Below are positions 37,343 through 45,140 of a DNA stretch of 64,000 nt, piece after piece. Origin of the DNA: Luteipulveratus flavus (GTDB taxonomy: Bacteria > Actinomycetota > Actinomycetes > Actinomycetales > Dermatophilaceae); assembly GCF_029439465.1 (NCBI RefSeq), contig NZ_JAROAV010000043.1, forward strand, positions 62,001 through 126,000, read 5' to 3'. Both the position numbers and the translations under genes were made by a program. Below the pieces are notes generated by a model. It was not told the origin of the DNA. It ran no database searches and saw only the letters and a program-made list of their open reading frames with translations. Within the stretch, counting starts at the first letter, position 1. The number at the start of each line of letters is the position of its first letter.

Positions 37343-38680
37343 TCAGCCCAGGACGGCGGCCAGGCTCGGGATGCGCTCGCGGTAGCCGGCCAGCAGCGCG
37401 CGCGCCGTCCCGACGGAGTCGACCAACGGGTGCAGCGCGAACGCCTCCAGCGCGAGACGGGGTGACCGCTCGAGCGCCGCACGGATGGTGAGCTCCTCGA
37501 CCGCCTTGACCTGCTGGACCAGCCCGAGCGCGTGACCGGTGAGCGGCTCCGCGGCCAGCGGGGACGGACCGCTCGCGTCGACCGTGCACGGCACCTCGAC
37601 GACGGCGTCCTCGGGCACGCCCGGCAGGGCGCCGCGGTTGCGGACGTTGAGCAGCATCCCGGCGCGCTCGTTGCGCGCGATCGCCGCCATCAGAGCCAGC
37701 GCGACACCCTCGTACCCGCCGCCGGCGACGTCGGTGTCGTCGCGCTCCTCGCCCTCCTCGCGGGCCTCGGCCATGTACGTCTCGTCGCGCGCTCGTCGGG
37801 TCTGCTGCCAGAGGGCGTACGCCTGCTCCGGTGCCGCGCCGACGGCCCGGTAGAACTCGGCCTGCGAGCGCAGGAGGTACTCGCCCCGGGTCTCCGCGCT
37901 GCCGCGGATGCCCGCGACCGCCTCCCGGGTGAAGTAGAAGTAGTAGAGGTACTCGTTCGGCAGCGCCCCGATCGTCTGCAGCCACTGCGCCCCGAACAGC
38001 CGTCCCTCCTCGAAGGACTCCAGCAGCTCCGGCCGGGCCAGCAGGTCCGGCAGGACGTCGCGCCCGTCGTGGACGAGGCGCTGCAGCCAGCCCAGGTGGT
38101 TCAGCCCGGAGTAGCCGAGCCGGACGCGGTCGGCGTCGATCCCGAGGGCGGTCGCCGCCCGCCGACCGAGCCCGATGGGGGAGTCGCAGATGCCCATCAC
38201 CCGGTCGCCGAGCACGGACTGCATGGCCTGGGTGATCATCCCGGCGGGGTTGGTGAAGTTGATGACCCACGCGGTCGGCGCGAGCCGGCGGACGCGCTCG
38301 GCCACGTCCAGCGCGACCGGGATCGTGCGGAGCCCGTACGCGATCCCACCCGGGCCGGTCGTCTCCTGCCCCAGCACGCCGAGGTCGAGCGCGACCCGTT
38401 CGTCCTGGGTCCGACCCTCCAGCCCGCCGACCCGGATCGCCGAGAACACGAAGTCGGCACCGTCGAGGGCGGCGTCCAGGTCGGTCGTCGCCGAGACGGA
38501 CGGCGCGTCCGGGCGACCGTGCGCCTGCTGCCGCAGGATGTGCTCGACCGTTTGCAGCCGGTCCGGTGCGACGTCGTGCAGGACCACCTCGTCGACGCGC
38601 CGCTCGTGGGTGTCGCGCAGCAGCGCGGAGTACACCAACGGCACCCGGAAGCCGCCGCCGCCGAGGATCGCCAGCCTCAT
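37343..38680 (-). CDS. Family 4 glycoside hydrolase (6-phospho-glycosidase-like)
   Basis: A 445-residue NAD+- and Mn2+-dependent GH4 enzyme. N-terminal Rossmann motif LAILGGGGFRVPL, INFTNPAGMITQA, the metal-site cysteine in GICDSPIGLGR and histidine in SGLNHLGW. GH4 enzymes cleave by a redox elimination mechanism and many act on 6-phosphorylated disaccharides, others on free alpha-glucosides or galactosides. Here the adjacent importer is an ABC system, which delivers unphosphorylated sugar, so the substrate class is open. Divergent from the PfkB kinase/ABC operon. Confidence 0.88.
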   Translation of the reverse strand: MRLAILGGGGFRVPLVYSALLRDTHERRVDEVVLHDVAPDRLQTVEHILRQQAHGRPDAPSVSATTDLDAALDGADFVFSAIRVGGLEGRTQDERVALDLGVLGQETTGPGGIAYGLRTIPVALDVAERVRRLAPTAWVINFTNPAGMITQAMQSVLGDRVMGICDSPIGLGRRAATALGIDADRVRLGYSGLNHLGWLQRLVHDGRDVLPDLLARPELLESFEEGRLFGAQWLQTIGALPNEYLYYFYFTREAVAGIRGSAETRGEYLLRSQAEFYRAVGAAPEQAYALWQQTRRARDETYMAEAREEGEERDDTDVAGGGYEGVALALMAAIARNERAGMLLNVRNRGALPGVPEDAVVEVPCTVDASGPSPLAAEPLTGHALGLVQQVKAVEELTIRAALERSPRLALEAFALHPLVDSVGTARALLAGYRERIPSLAAVLG

Positions 38681-38770
38681 CCGGTCACCGTCCGGCGTCG
38701 GGGATGCGTCTGCCTCACCTCGCGGACGCTACCAACCGGCGTACAGGCGTGCCGTTCTCCGCAGGTCTCC

Positions 38771-38799
38771 TTGTGCCCGTCGGCGGTGCGGTCGATGAT
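38771..38799 (+). promoter_or_regulatory. Putative promoter of the kinase/ABC sugar operon
   Basis: TTGTGC (38771-38776), 17-nt spacer, GATGAT (38794-38799). A leader of about 20 nt with GAGGAG (38814-38819) would precede the GTG at 38826. A minus-strand TAGCGT (38731-38726) could serve the GH4 gene. No LacI-type palindrome is obvious. Confidence 0.4.
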
Positions 38800-38825
38800 G
38801 GCTCCACCCGTCCGAGGAGCCGCTC

Positions 38826-39926
38826 GTGCCCGCGCCACCGTTCGACCCGCTGGCCGACCTGCGCGCGCCGGGCGACCCGCAGGTGGACGTCCTCCTCCAG
38901 GGCATGGTGTTCCTGGACATCATCTTCAGCGGGCTCTCGCGGATGCCGGGCAGCGGCGAGGAGCTGTGGGCCGAGGGCATGGGGTCCTGCCCGGGCGGCG
39001 CGGCGAACCTCGCCGTCGCCACGGCCCGGCTCGGGCTGCGCACGTCGCTGTCCGCCGCGTTCGGTGACGACGACTACGGCGACTTCTGCTGGCGCACCCT
39101 CGCCGAGCAGGAGCACATCGACCTGAGCACCTCCCAGCGGTTCGAGCACTGGCACACCCCGGTCACCGTGTCGATCGCGGTGGACGACGACCGCCGCATG
39201 GTCACGCACGGCCACGAGGCACCCGAGCCCGCCACGACGATGATGGGCACTCCACCGCGCAGCCGGGCCGTGCTGTTCGACCTCACCCCGAACCCGCGCG
39301 AGGAGGACGTCGCCTGGATCCGGACCGCCCGCGACCAGGGCGCCCTGCTGTTCGCGGAGGTCGGCTTCGACGGCAGCGGCGTCTGGGACCCCGCCACGCT
39401 CGGGCAGCTGGACCGCTGCCACGCCTTCACCCCGAACGCCGTCGAGGCGATGGCGTACACCCGGACCGACACCCCGTACGACGCGCTGTACGCGCTCGCC
39501 GACCTGGTGCCGCTGGCGGTCGTCACCAACGGCTCCCAGGGCGCGCTCGCGATCGACAGCTCCACCGGTGAGGAGGCGACCGTCCCGGCGCTGCGGGTCG
39601 CGAGCATCGACCCGACCGGCGCCGGCGACGTGTTCTGCGCGGCCCTGACGCTCGGCACGCTCGCGCGCTGGGAGCTGCGCCACCGGCTGAACTTCGCGGC
39701 TCTGTGCTCCTCGCTGGCGGTGCAGGAGTTCGGGGGCTCGCTGGCGGCGCCGGGCTGGGGGGACATCGCGGACTGGTGGCACGCGCAGTGCGCGGCCGAG
39801 GAGGGGACCGCGCTGCAGCGTGCGGTGCGGCGCCGGTTCGAGTTCCTGGACGACCTCGTCCCTGCCATCCCGCCGTCCGCGGTCCGCCGCGCGGCCGCCA
39901 CGATCGCCCGTCGCTCCGATGTCTGA
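38826..39926 (+). CDS. PfkB-family carbohydrate kinase
   Basis: A 366-residue ribokinase-fold sugar kinase. Sugar-binding GSCPGGAANLAVATARLG near residue 53, and the ATP/anion-hole signature IDPTGAGDVFCAAL with catalytic Asp268. About 60 residues longer at the C-terminus than ribokinase. First gene of an operon with the binding protein and two permeases; probably phosphorylates the imported sugar or the product or substrate of the divergent GH4 enzyme. GTG start preceded by GAGGAG at 6 nt. Confidence 0.88.
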   Translation: MPAPPFDPLADLRAPGDPQVDVLLQGMVFLDIIFSGLSRMPGSGEELWAEGMGSCPGGAANLAVATARLGLRTSLSAAFGDDDYGDFCWRTLAEQEHIDLSTSQRFEHWHTPVTVSIAVDDDRRMVTHGHEAPEPATTMMGTPPRSRAVLFDLTPNPREEDVAWIRTARDQGALLFAEVGFDGSGVWDPATLGQLDRCHAFTPNAVEAMAYTRTDTPYDALYALADLVPLAVVTNGSQGALAIDSSTGEEATVPALRVASIDPTGAGDVFCAALTLGTLARWELRHRLNFAALCSSLAVQEFGGSLAAPGWGDIADWWHAQCAAEEGTALQRAVRRRFEFLDDLVPAIPPSAVRRAAATIARRSDV

Positions 39927-39948
39927 GCCCGACCGAAGGAGTCCGCTC

Positions 39949-41307
39949 ATGAAGCACCACGGCCTGCTGGCCCTCACCGCGACCGCCGCTCTCGCGCTCA
40001 GCGCGTGCGCACCCGGCTCGGGCGACGACGACGGCGGGTCCTCCGGCTCTGCCACGGCGCGCAGCGTGAAGACCGACGCGAGCGCCCTCGGGAACGTCAC
40101 GCTGACGGTGTGGGACCAGGAGGTGCGCGGCGGCGGGAACGCCCAGTTCACCCAGCAGATCGCGGCGTTCGAGAAGAAGTACCCGAACATCAAGATCAAG
40201 CGCGTCTCCCGCTCCTTCGACGACCTGACCAAGACGCTGCGGCTGGGGCTGTCCGGCAAGGACGCGCCGGACATCGTGCAGGCCAACAACACCCGCTCCC
40301 AGATGGGTCAGTTCGTCAAGGCCAAGCAGCTCATCCCGCTCGACCCGTGGATGAAGGCGTACGGCTGGGACCAGCGCTACCCCGCGTCGGTGCGCTCGGT
40401 CGTCTCCTACTCCCCGGACGGCAAGACCTTCGGCAAGGGCAACCTGTACGGCCTCCCGCAGGTCGGCGAGGTGGTCGGCCTCTACGTCAACAAGGCCAAG
40501 CTGGCCAGCCTGGGTCTGCAGCCGCCGAAGGACTGGGCGTCCTTCGAGAGCTCGCTCGCCGCGGCGAAGGGCAAGGGTCAGACGCCGCTGGTCCTCGGCA
40601 ACCTGGACAAGTGGCCCGCGGTCCACGTGTTCGGGGTCGTCCAGGGCCAGTACGTCAAGGCCGACCAGGTGCGCGCCCTCGGGTTCGGCAACCCCGGCGC
40701 CTCCTGGACGACGCCGGAGAACACCAAGGCGGCGAGCACGCTGGTCGACTGGGTCGACAAGGGTTACTTCAACAAGGGGTTCAACGGGCAGGGGTACGAC
40801 CCCGCCTGGCAGTCCTTCACCAAGGGCCAGGGCGTGTACCTGATCGCCGGCACCTGGCTGCAGGCCGACATCTCCAAGGCGATGGGGTCCGACGTCGAGT
40901 TCATGGTGCCGCCGCCGGCGAGCACGGGCGGCACGACGTACACCACCGGCGCGTCCGGCCAGCCGTTCGCGATCACCAACAAGGCCAAGAACCCCGACGC
41001 CGCGGCGGCGTTCATCAACTTCATCACCACCCCGGAGGCGATGAAGGTCATCGCCCGCACTGAGAACCTCCCGGTCGTCGACACGGCTGCGCAGAAGGCA
41101 CCGAACCCGTTGGGGCAGCAGGTTTTCCAGGCGTTCGACACGACCACGCGCAACAACGCGCTGCTGCCGTACCTGGACTGGGCCACACCGACGATGAGCG
41201 ACACCATCGGCGCCGCGCTGCAGGACCTGCTCGCCAAGAAGGCCACTCCGGACCAGACGCTGCAGCGGCTGCAGAAGGACTACGCGGCGTTCACCGGCCA
41301 GGGCTGA
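39949..41307 (+). CDS. ABC sugar transporter, lipoprotein solute-binding protein
   Basis: A 452-residue extracellular family-1 binding protein. Lipobox LSAC with lipidated Cys20, then a Gly/Ser/Asp-rich linker. Mature part shows VTLTVWDQE, FEKKYPNIKIKRV, KDAPDIVQANN and GLPQVGEVVGLYVNK, all typical of carbohydrate ABC receptors. AAGGAG (39936-39941) sits 7 nt before the ATG. High expression is suggested by its regular codon use (AAG/AAC/GGC). Confidence 0.93.
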   Translation: MKHHGLLALTATAALALSACAPGSGDDDGGSSGSATARSVKTDASALGNVTLTVWDQEVRGGGNAQFTQQIAAFEKKYPNIKIKRVSRSFDDLTKTLRLGLSGKDAPDIVQANNTRSQMGQFVKAKQLIPLDPWMKAYGWDQRYPASVRSVVSYSPDGKTFGKGNLYGLPQVGEVVGLYVNKAKLASLGLQPPKDWASFESSLAAAKGKGQTPLVLGNLDKWPAVHVFGVVQGQYVKADQVRALGFGNPGASWTTPENTKAASTLVDWVDKGYFNKGFNGQGYDPAWQSFTKGQGVYLIAGTWLQADISKAMGSDVEFMVPPPASTGGTTYTTGASGQPFAITNKAKNPDAAAAFINFITTPEAMKVIARTENLPVVDTAAQKAPNPLGQQVFQAFDTTTRNNALLPYLDWATPTMSDTIGAALQDLLAKKATPDQTLQRLQKDYAAFTGQG

Positions 41308-41308
41308 G

Positions 41309-42244
41309 GTGGCCACGACGACACGGGCGCAGGTCGCGCCGACGACGCGGACGGGCCGGGCCCGGCGGTCCGGACCCCCGGGGGAGCCGCGTGCCATCGG
41401 CTGGCTGTACGTCGCTCCGGCCCTGCTCGTCTACGGCGCGTTCCTGCTCTACCCGCTGGTGCGCTCGGTGCAGTTCTCCTTCTACGACTGGGACGGCCTG
41501 GGCGTCGGGACCTGGGCCGGTCTGGACAACTACCGCGAGGTGCTGCGCGACGAGGGGCTGCGGCAGGCGTTCGGGCACGCCTTCGTGCTGATGCTGTTCT
41601 TCGCCGTGCTGCCCCTGGTGATCGGCACGGCGCTGGCCGCGATCCTCAATCGGGCGCGGGTGCGGGGTCTGGGGTTCTTCCGCACCGTGGTGTTCCTCCC
41701 GCAGGTCGTCGCGATGGTCGTCGTCGCGGTGTCCTGGCGGCGGATCTACGCCCCGGACGGCACCCTGAACGACGTGCTCGGCGCGATCGGGCTGGACGGG
41801 CTCGCCCGGGCCTGGCTCGGCGACTACACGCTGGCGCTGCCGGCGGTCGGGCTGATCGGGACGTGGTTCGAGACCGGTCTGGTCACGGTGCTGCTGCTGG
41901 CCGGCATGGGCCGGATCGACACCCAGCTGTACGAGGCGGCCCGGCTGGACGGCGCCGGCCCGGTGCGCGAGCTGCTCGCCATCACGCTCCCGGCGATCCG
42001 GGGCGAGATCGCGGTCGCGCTGACCCTGACGGTCATCGCCGCGCTGAAGACCTTCGACCTGGTGTACGTCGCGACCAAGGGCGGCCCGGGCAACCAGACG
42101 AGCGTGCCGTCGTACGAGGTCTACCACCAGGCGTTCGAGCTCGGCCGGGTCGGGCTCGCGTGCGCGATCGGCGTCGTCCTCACGGCGGTCATCTTCCTGA
42201 TCTCGTTCCTGATCACCCGCGTCGGCGACCGGAGCGAGCCGTGA
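41309..42244 (+). CDS. ABC sugar transporter permease (MalF/UgpA type)
   Basis: A 311-residue inner-membrane permease with six predicted segments: first at about 30-50 (YVAPALLVYGAFLLYPLV), and the EAA loop YEAARLDGAGPVRELLAITLP before the last two. Starts one base after the binding-protein stop region and overlaps the second permease by 4 nt (GTGA). It pairs with that permease to form the channel. No ATPase gene follows, so a shared MsiK-like ATPase elsewhere is assumed. Confidence 0.92.
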   Translation: MATTTRAQVAPTTRTGRARRSGPPGEPRAIGWLYVAPALLVYGAFLLYPLVRSVQFSFYDWDGLGVGTWAGLDNYREVLRDEGLRQAFGHAFVLMLFFAVLPLVIGTALAAILNRARVRGLGFFRTVVFLPQVVAMVVVAVSWRRIYAPDGTLNDVLGAIGLDGLARAWLGDYTLALPAVGLIGTWFETGLVTVLLLAGMGRIDTQLYEAARLDGAGPVRELLAITLPAIRGEIAVALTLTVIAALKTFDLVYVATKGGPGNQTSVPSYEVYHQAFELGRVGLACAIGVVLTAVIFLISFLITRVGDRSEP

Positions 42245-43041
42245 GGGTCGGCCGCGGCGAGCAGACCGCCAACTACCTGATCCTGCTGGCCTTCGCCGTC
42301 GTCGCGGTGTGGCCGGTGCTGACCATCGTCGGGTCCGCCCTGGGCAAGGACGGCGACGCACCCGGGGGCCTGGCGAACTTCCACCGGGCCTGGGACGCGG
42401 GGCACTTCGCGACCTACCTGCGCACCAGCCTGCTGGTCTCCGCGATCGTGGTCGTCGTCGCGACCCTGCTCTCGATCGCGTCCGGGTACGCCCTCGGGGC
42501 GTTGCGGTTCCGCGGCTCGACGGCGCTGTTCTACCTGTTCCTGCTCGGCATCATGATGCCGGCGGAGGCGATCGTCGTCCCGCTCTACTTCGACCTGCGC
42601 AGCGTCGGTCTCACCGACACCCTCTGGGCGGTGGTGCTGCCGCAGATCGCCCAGACGGTGGCCTTCGGGACGTTCTGGCTGCGCGCGTACTTCCGCACCT
42701 CGAGCCGCTCGATGGTCGAGGCGGCCCGGCTGGACGGCGCGTCGAGCTGGACGATCCTGTGGCGGGTCCTGGTGCCGCCCGCGCGCCCGGCGATCACGAC
42801 GCTGGTGGTGCTGACCTTCATGTGGACGTGGAACGAGTTCCTCATCCCGCTGGTCATGGTCACCGACGACTCGCTGCGGACGGCACCGCTCGGCCTGGCC
42901 TTCTTCCAGGGGCAGTACACCCAGGGGTTCACCCTGCTGGCTGCCGGTGCGGTGCTCGTCGCGCTCCCCGTCGTCCTCGTCTACCTGTTCCTGCAGCGAC
43001 ACTTCATCGCGGGCATGCTCGAAGGCGCCGTTCGGGAGTAG
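42241..43041 (+). CDS. ABC sugar transporter permease (MalG/UgpE type)
   Basis: A 266-residue permease with six segments; EAA motif VEAARLDGASSWTILWRVLVP, and MWTWNEFLIPLVMV typical of MalG-type subunits. GTG start overlaps the previous stop. Last gene of the sugar operon; a new gene starts 20 bp downstream without a visible terminator. Confidence 0.92.
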   Translation: MRVGRGEQTANYLILLAFAVVAVWPVLTIVGSALGKDGDAPGGLANFHRAWDAGHFATYLRTSLLVSAIVVVVATLLSIASGYALGALRFRGSTALFYLFLLGIMMPAEAIVVPLYFDLRSVGLTDTLWAVVLPQIAQTVAFGTFWLRAYFRTSSRSMVEAARLDGASSWTILWRVLVPPARPAITTLVVLTFMWTWNEFLIPLVMVTDDSLRTAPLGLAFFQGQYTQGFTLLAAGAVLVALPVVLVYLFLQRHFIAGMLEGAVRE

Positions 43042-43060
43042 TTCCTGAGAAGATGGTCCG

Positions 43061-44230
43061 GTGCTCAGGACATCGCGGCTGACCAAGGCTCTCGGGGTGT
43101 GTGCGGCCGTCACGGGCGGTGCCGCGCTGGCGGCCGGGCTCGCCGGACTGGGCACCGCCGCCTACTTCATGCGCCGGATCGTGACGCCCGAGCGCGACCA
43201 GCCCGACGACGCGCAGGTCCTCTCGGTGACCGGAGCGACGGTGACCTTCACCGCGGACGAGCCGTCCACCGCGCCCGGCCGGTACGGCCTGTGGCTCGAC
43301 CGCGGGGCCGGGCACGCCCGCATCGGCGAGGTCATCACCCAGGACGACCGGGCCCGTACGGTGACCCGCGAGCTGCTGGGCCCCGACAGCGGGACGTTGC
43401 GCCCCGGTCCGGCGCGCTGGAGCCAGTACTTCTACGCCGGTCCTCCCGGCGAGTCCCTCGGGCTGCCGTGCCAGGAGATCGTCGTGCGCAGCGAGGTCGG
43501 TGCACTCCCCGCGTGGCTGGTCCCCGGCCACGGTCAGCACGCCGAGCGCTGGGCCGTCCTCGTGCACGGCCGCGGCGCGCTGCGCGAGGAGTGCCTGCGC
43601 GCCCTGCCGGTGCTGCGCGAGCTCGGGCTCACCTCGCTGGTCGTCGGCTACCGCAACGACCTGGACGCACCACCGAGCGCCGACGGTCGGTACAACCTGG
43701 GCCTGTCGGAGTGGCAGGACGTCGAGGCAGCCATCGTGCACGCCCTCGAGCGCGGCGCGACCGAGGTCGTCCTGATCGGCTGGTCGATGGGCGCCGCGAT
43801 CGTCCTGCAGACCCTCGACCGCTCCTGGACCTCCGAACGGGTCAGCCGCGTCGTCCTGGACTCCCCAGTCATCGACTGGGGCGACGTCATCGAGCACCAG
43901 GCCCGGGTCAACCGGGTGCCCGACGCGATCGCCACGCTCGGCCGCGACCTGCTCTCCGGACGGGCGGGCCGCCGGCTGATCGGCGTCGCGCAGCCCGTCG
44001 ACGTCGCCGAGACCAACTGGGTCGCCCGCGCCGACGAGCTGACCCACCCCATGCTGGTGATCCACTCCGAGGACGACGACTTCGTCCCGTACGGCCCCTC
44101 GGCAGCGCTCGCGGACGCCCGCCCGGACCTCGTGACGTTCGAGCACTGGAAGCTCGCGGGTCACTGCCGGGAGTGGAACGTCGACCCGGTTCGGTGGGAG
44201 AGCGCGGTCCGCGACTTCTGCAGCAGCTGA
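43061..44230 (+). CDS. Membrane-anchored alpha/beta hydrolase
   Basis: A 389-residue protein with an N-terminal hydrophobic segment (about 12-37) that is probably an anchor, a beta-rich region of about 120 residues, then an alpha/beta-hydrolase domain. Nucleophile Ser242 in LIGWSMGAAIV, acid in IHSEDDDFVPY, His in LAGHCREWN. The oxyanion region is VLVHGRGALREE. Substrate unknown. GTG start; GAAGAT (43049-43054) 6 nt before it is a weak -10 candidate. Confidence 0.8.
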   Translation: MLRTSRLTKALGVCAAVTGGAALAAGLAGLGTAAYFMRRIVTPERDQPDDAQVLSVTGATVTFTADEPSTAPGRYGLWLDRGAGHARIGEVITQDDRARTVTRELLGPDSGTLRPGPARWSQYFYAGPPGESLGLPCQEIVVRSEVGALPAWLVPGHGQHAERWAVLVHGRGALREECLRALPVLRELGLTSLVVGYRNDLDAPPSADGRYNLGLSEWQDVEAAIVHALERGATEVVLIGWSMGAAIVLQTLDRSWTSERVSRVVLDSPVIDWGDVIEHQARVNRVPDAIATLGRDLLSGRAGRRLIGVAQPVDVAETNWVARADELTHPMLVIHSEDDDFVPYGPSAALADARPDLVTFEHWKLAGHCREWNVDPVRWESAVRDFCSS

Positions 44231-44278
44231 TCTGGACGAGGCGGCGGGCCGGGGGTGCGGTCGCCTAGCCTGCGGTCC

Positions 44279-45040
44279 ATGGAACCGGTCTACACGCCAG
44301 TCATCGGGTTCGCCCGGACGCTGTTCGCCGCGCAGGGGCTGCGGTTCACCATCTCCGGCGCACACCACGTACCGCGCACCGGCGGCGCCGTCATGGCCAT
44401 GAACCACCTGTCGTACTTCGACTACGCCTACGCCGGCCTGCCCGCGCTCGACTCCAGGCGGCTGGTCCGGTGGATGGCCAAGAAGGAGATCTTCGACCAC
44501 GCGGTGATGGGTCCCCTGATGCGCGGGATGAAGCACATCCCGGTCGACCGGGAGGCGGGTGCGGCGGCGTTCGACGAGGCGGTCACGGCCCTGCGATCCG
44601 GTGAGATCGTCGGGGTCTTCCCCGAGACCACGATCTCCCGCTCCTACGAGCTGCGCGAGTTCAAGACCGGCGCCGTCCGCATGGCGATGGAGGCCGGCGT
44701 GCCGATCCTGCCGACCATCGCCTGGGGCAACCACCGGGTGTGGACCAAGGACCACCCCAAGCAGCTCGGCCGCAGCCGGACCCCGATCACGCTGACCGTC
44801 GGCGAGCCCGTCGAGGTCGCACCCGGCACCGACCCGGTCGAGGCGACTGCCCGGCTGCGCGCCGTGATGGAGGAGATGCTGCATCGGGCGCAGGACGAGT
44901 ACGAGCCGCTGACCGGCGAGAACGCGAAGTACGCGCCCGCGCGGATCGGCGGCGCCGCCCCCACCGTCGAGGACGCGGCCCGGCTGGACCAGGAGGAAGC
45001 CGCCGCGCGAGCGGCTCGCCGGGCCGAGCGGTCCGCCTGA
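44279..45040 (+). CDS. 1-acyl-sn-glycerol-3-phosphate acyltransferase family (PlsC-like)
   Basis: A 253-residue phospholipid acyltransferase. The HX4D box is His43-LSYF-Asp48, and the glycerol-phosphate-binding block is VFPETTISRSYELREFKTGA, where the common FPEGT is FPETT. A charged C-terminal tail rich in Ala/Glu/Arg follows. TAGCCT (44266-44271) ends 7 nt before the ATG, supporting ATG 44279 over an earlier GTG/ATG at 44255 and a leaderless message. Confidence 0.85.
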   Translation: MEPVYTPVIGFARTLFAAQGLRFTISGAHHVPRTGGAVMAMNHLSYFDYAYAGLPALDSRRLVRWMAKKEIFDHAVMGPLMRGMKHIPVDREAGAAAFDEAVTALRSGEIVGVFPETTISRSYELREFKTGAVRMAMEAGVPILPTIAWGNHRVWTKDHPKQLGRSRTPITLTVGEPVEVAPGTDPVEATARLRAVMEEMLHRAQDEYEPLTGENAKYAPARIGGAAPTVEDAARLDQEEAAARAARRAERSA

Positions 45041-45140
45041 CCAGCCGGCTGTCCACACCCCGGCGCCCGGCGGCTGCGTCGTCCACAGCGGCGATGCGGC
45101 CGCCGGCTCGCTGTCCGGACCACTCACTACCGTCGAGCCC

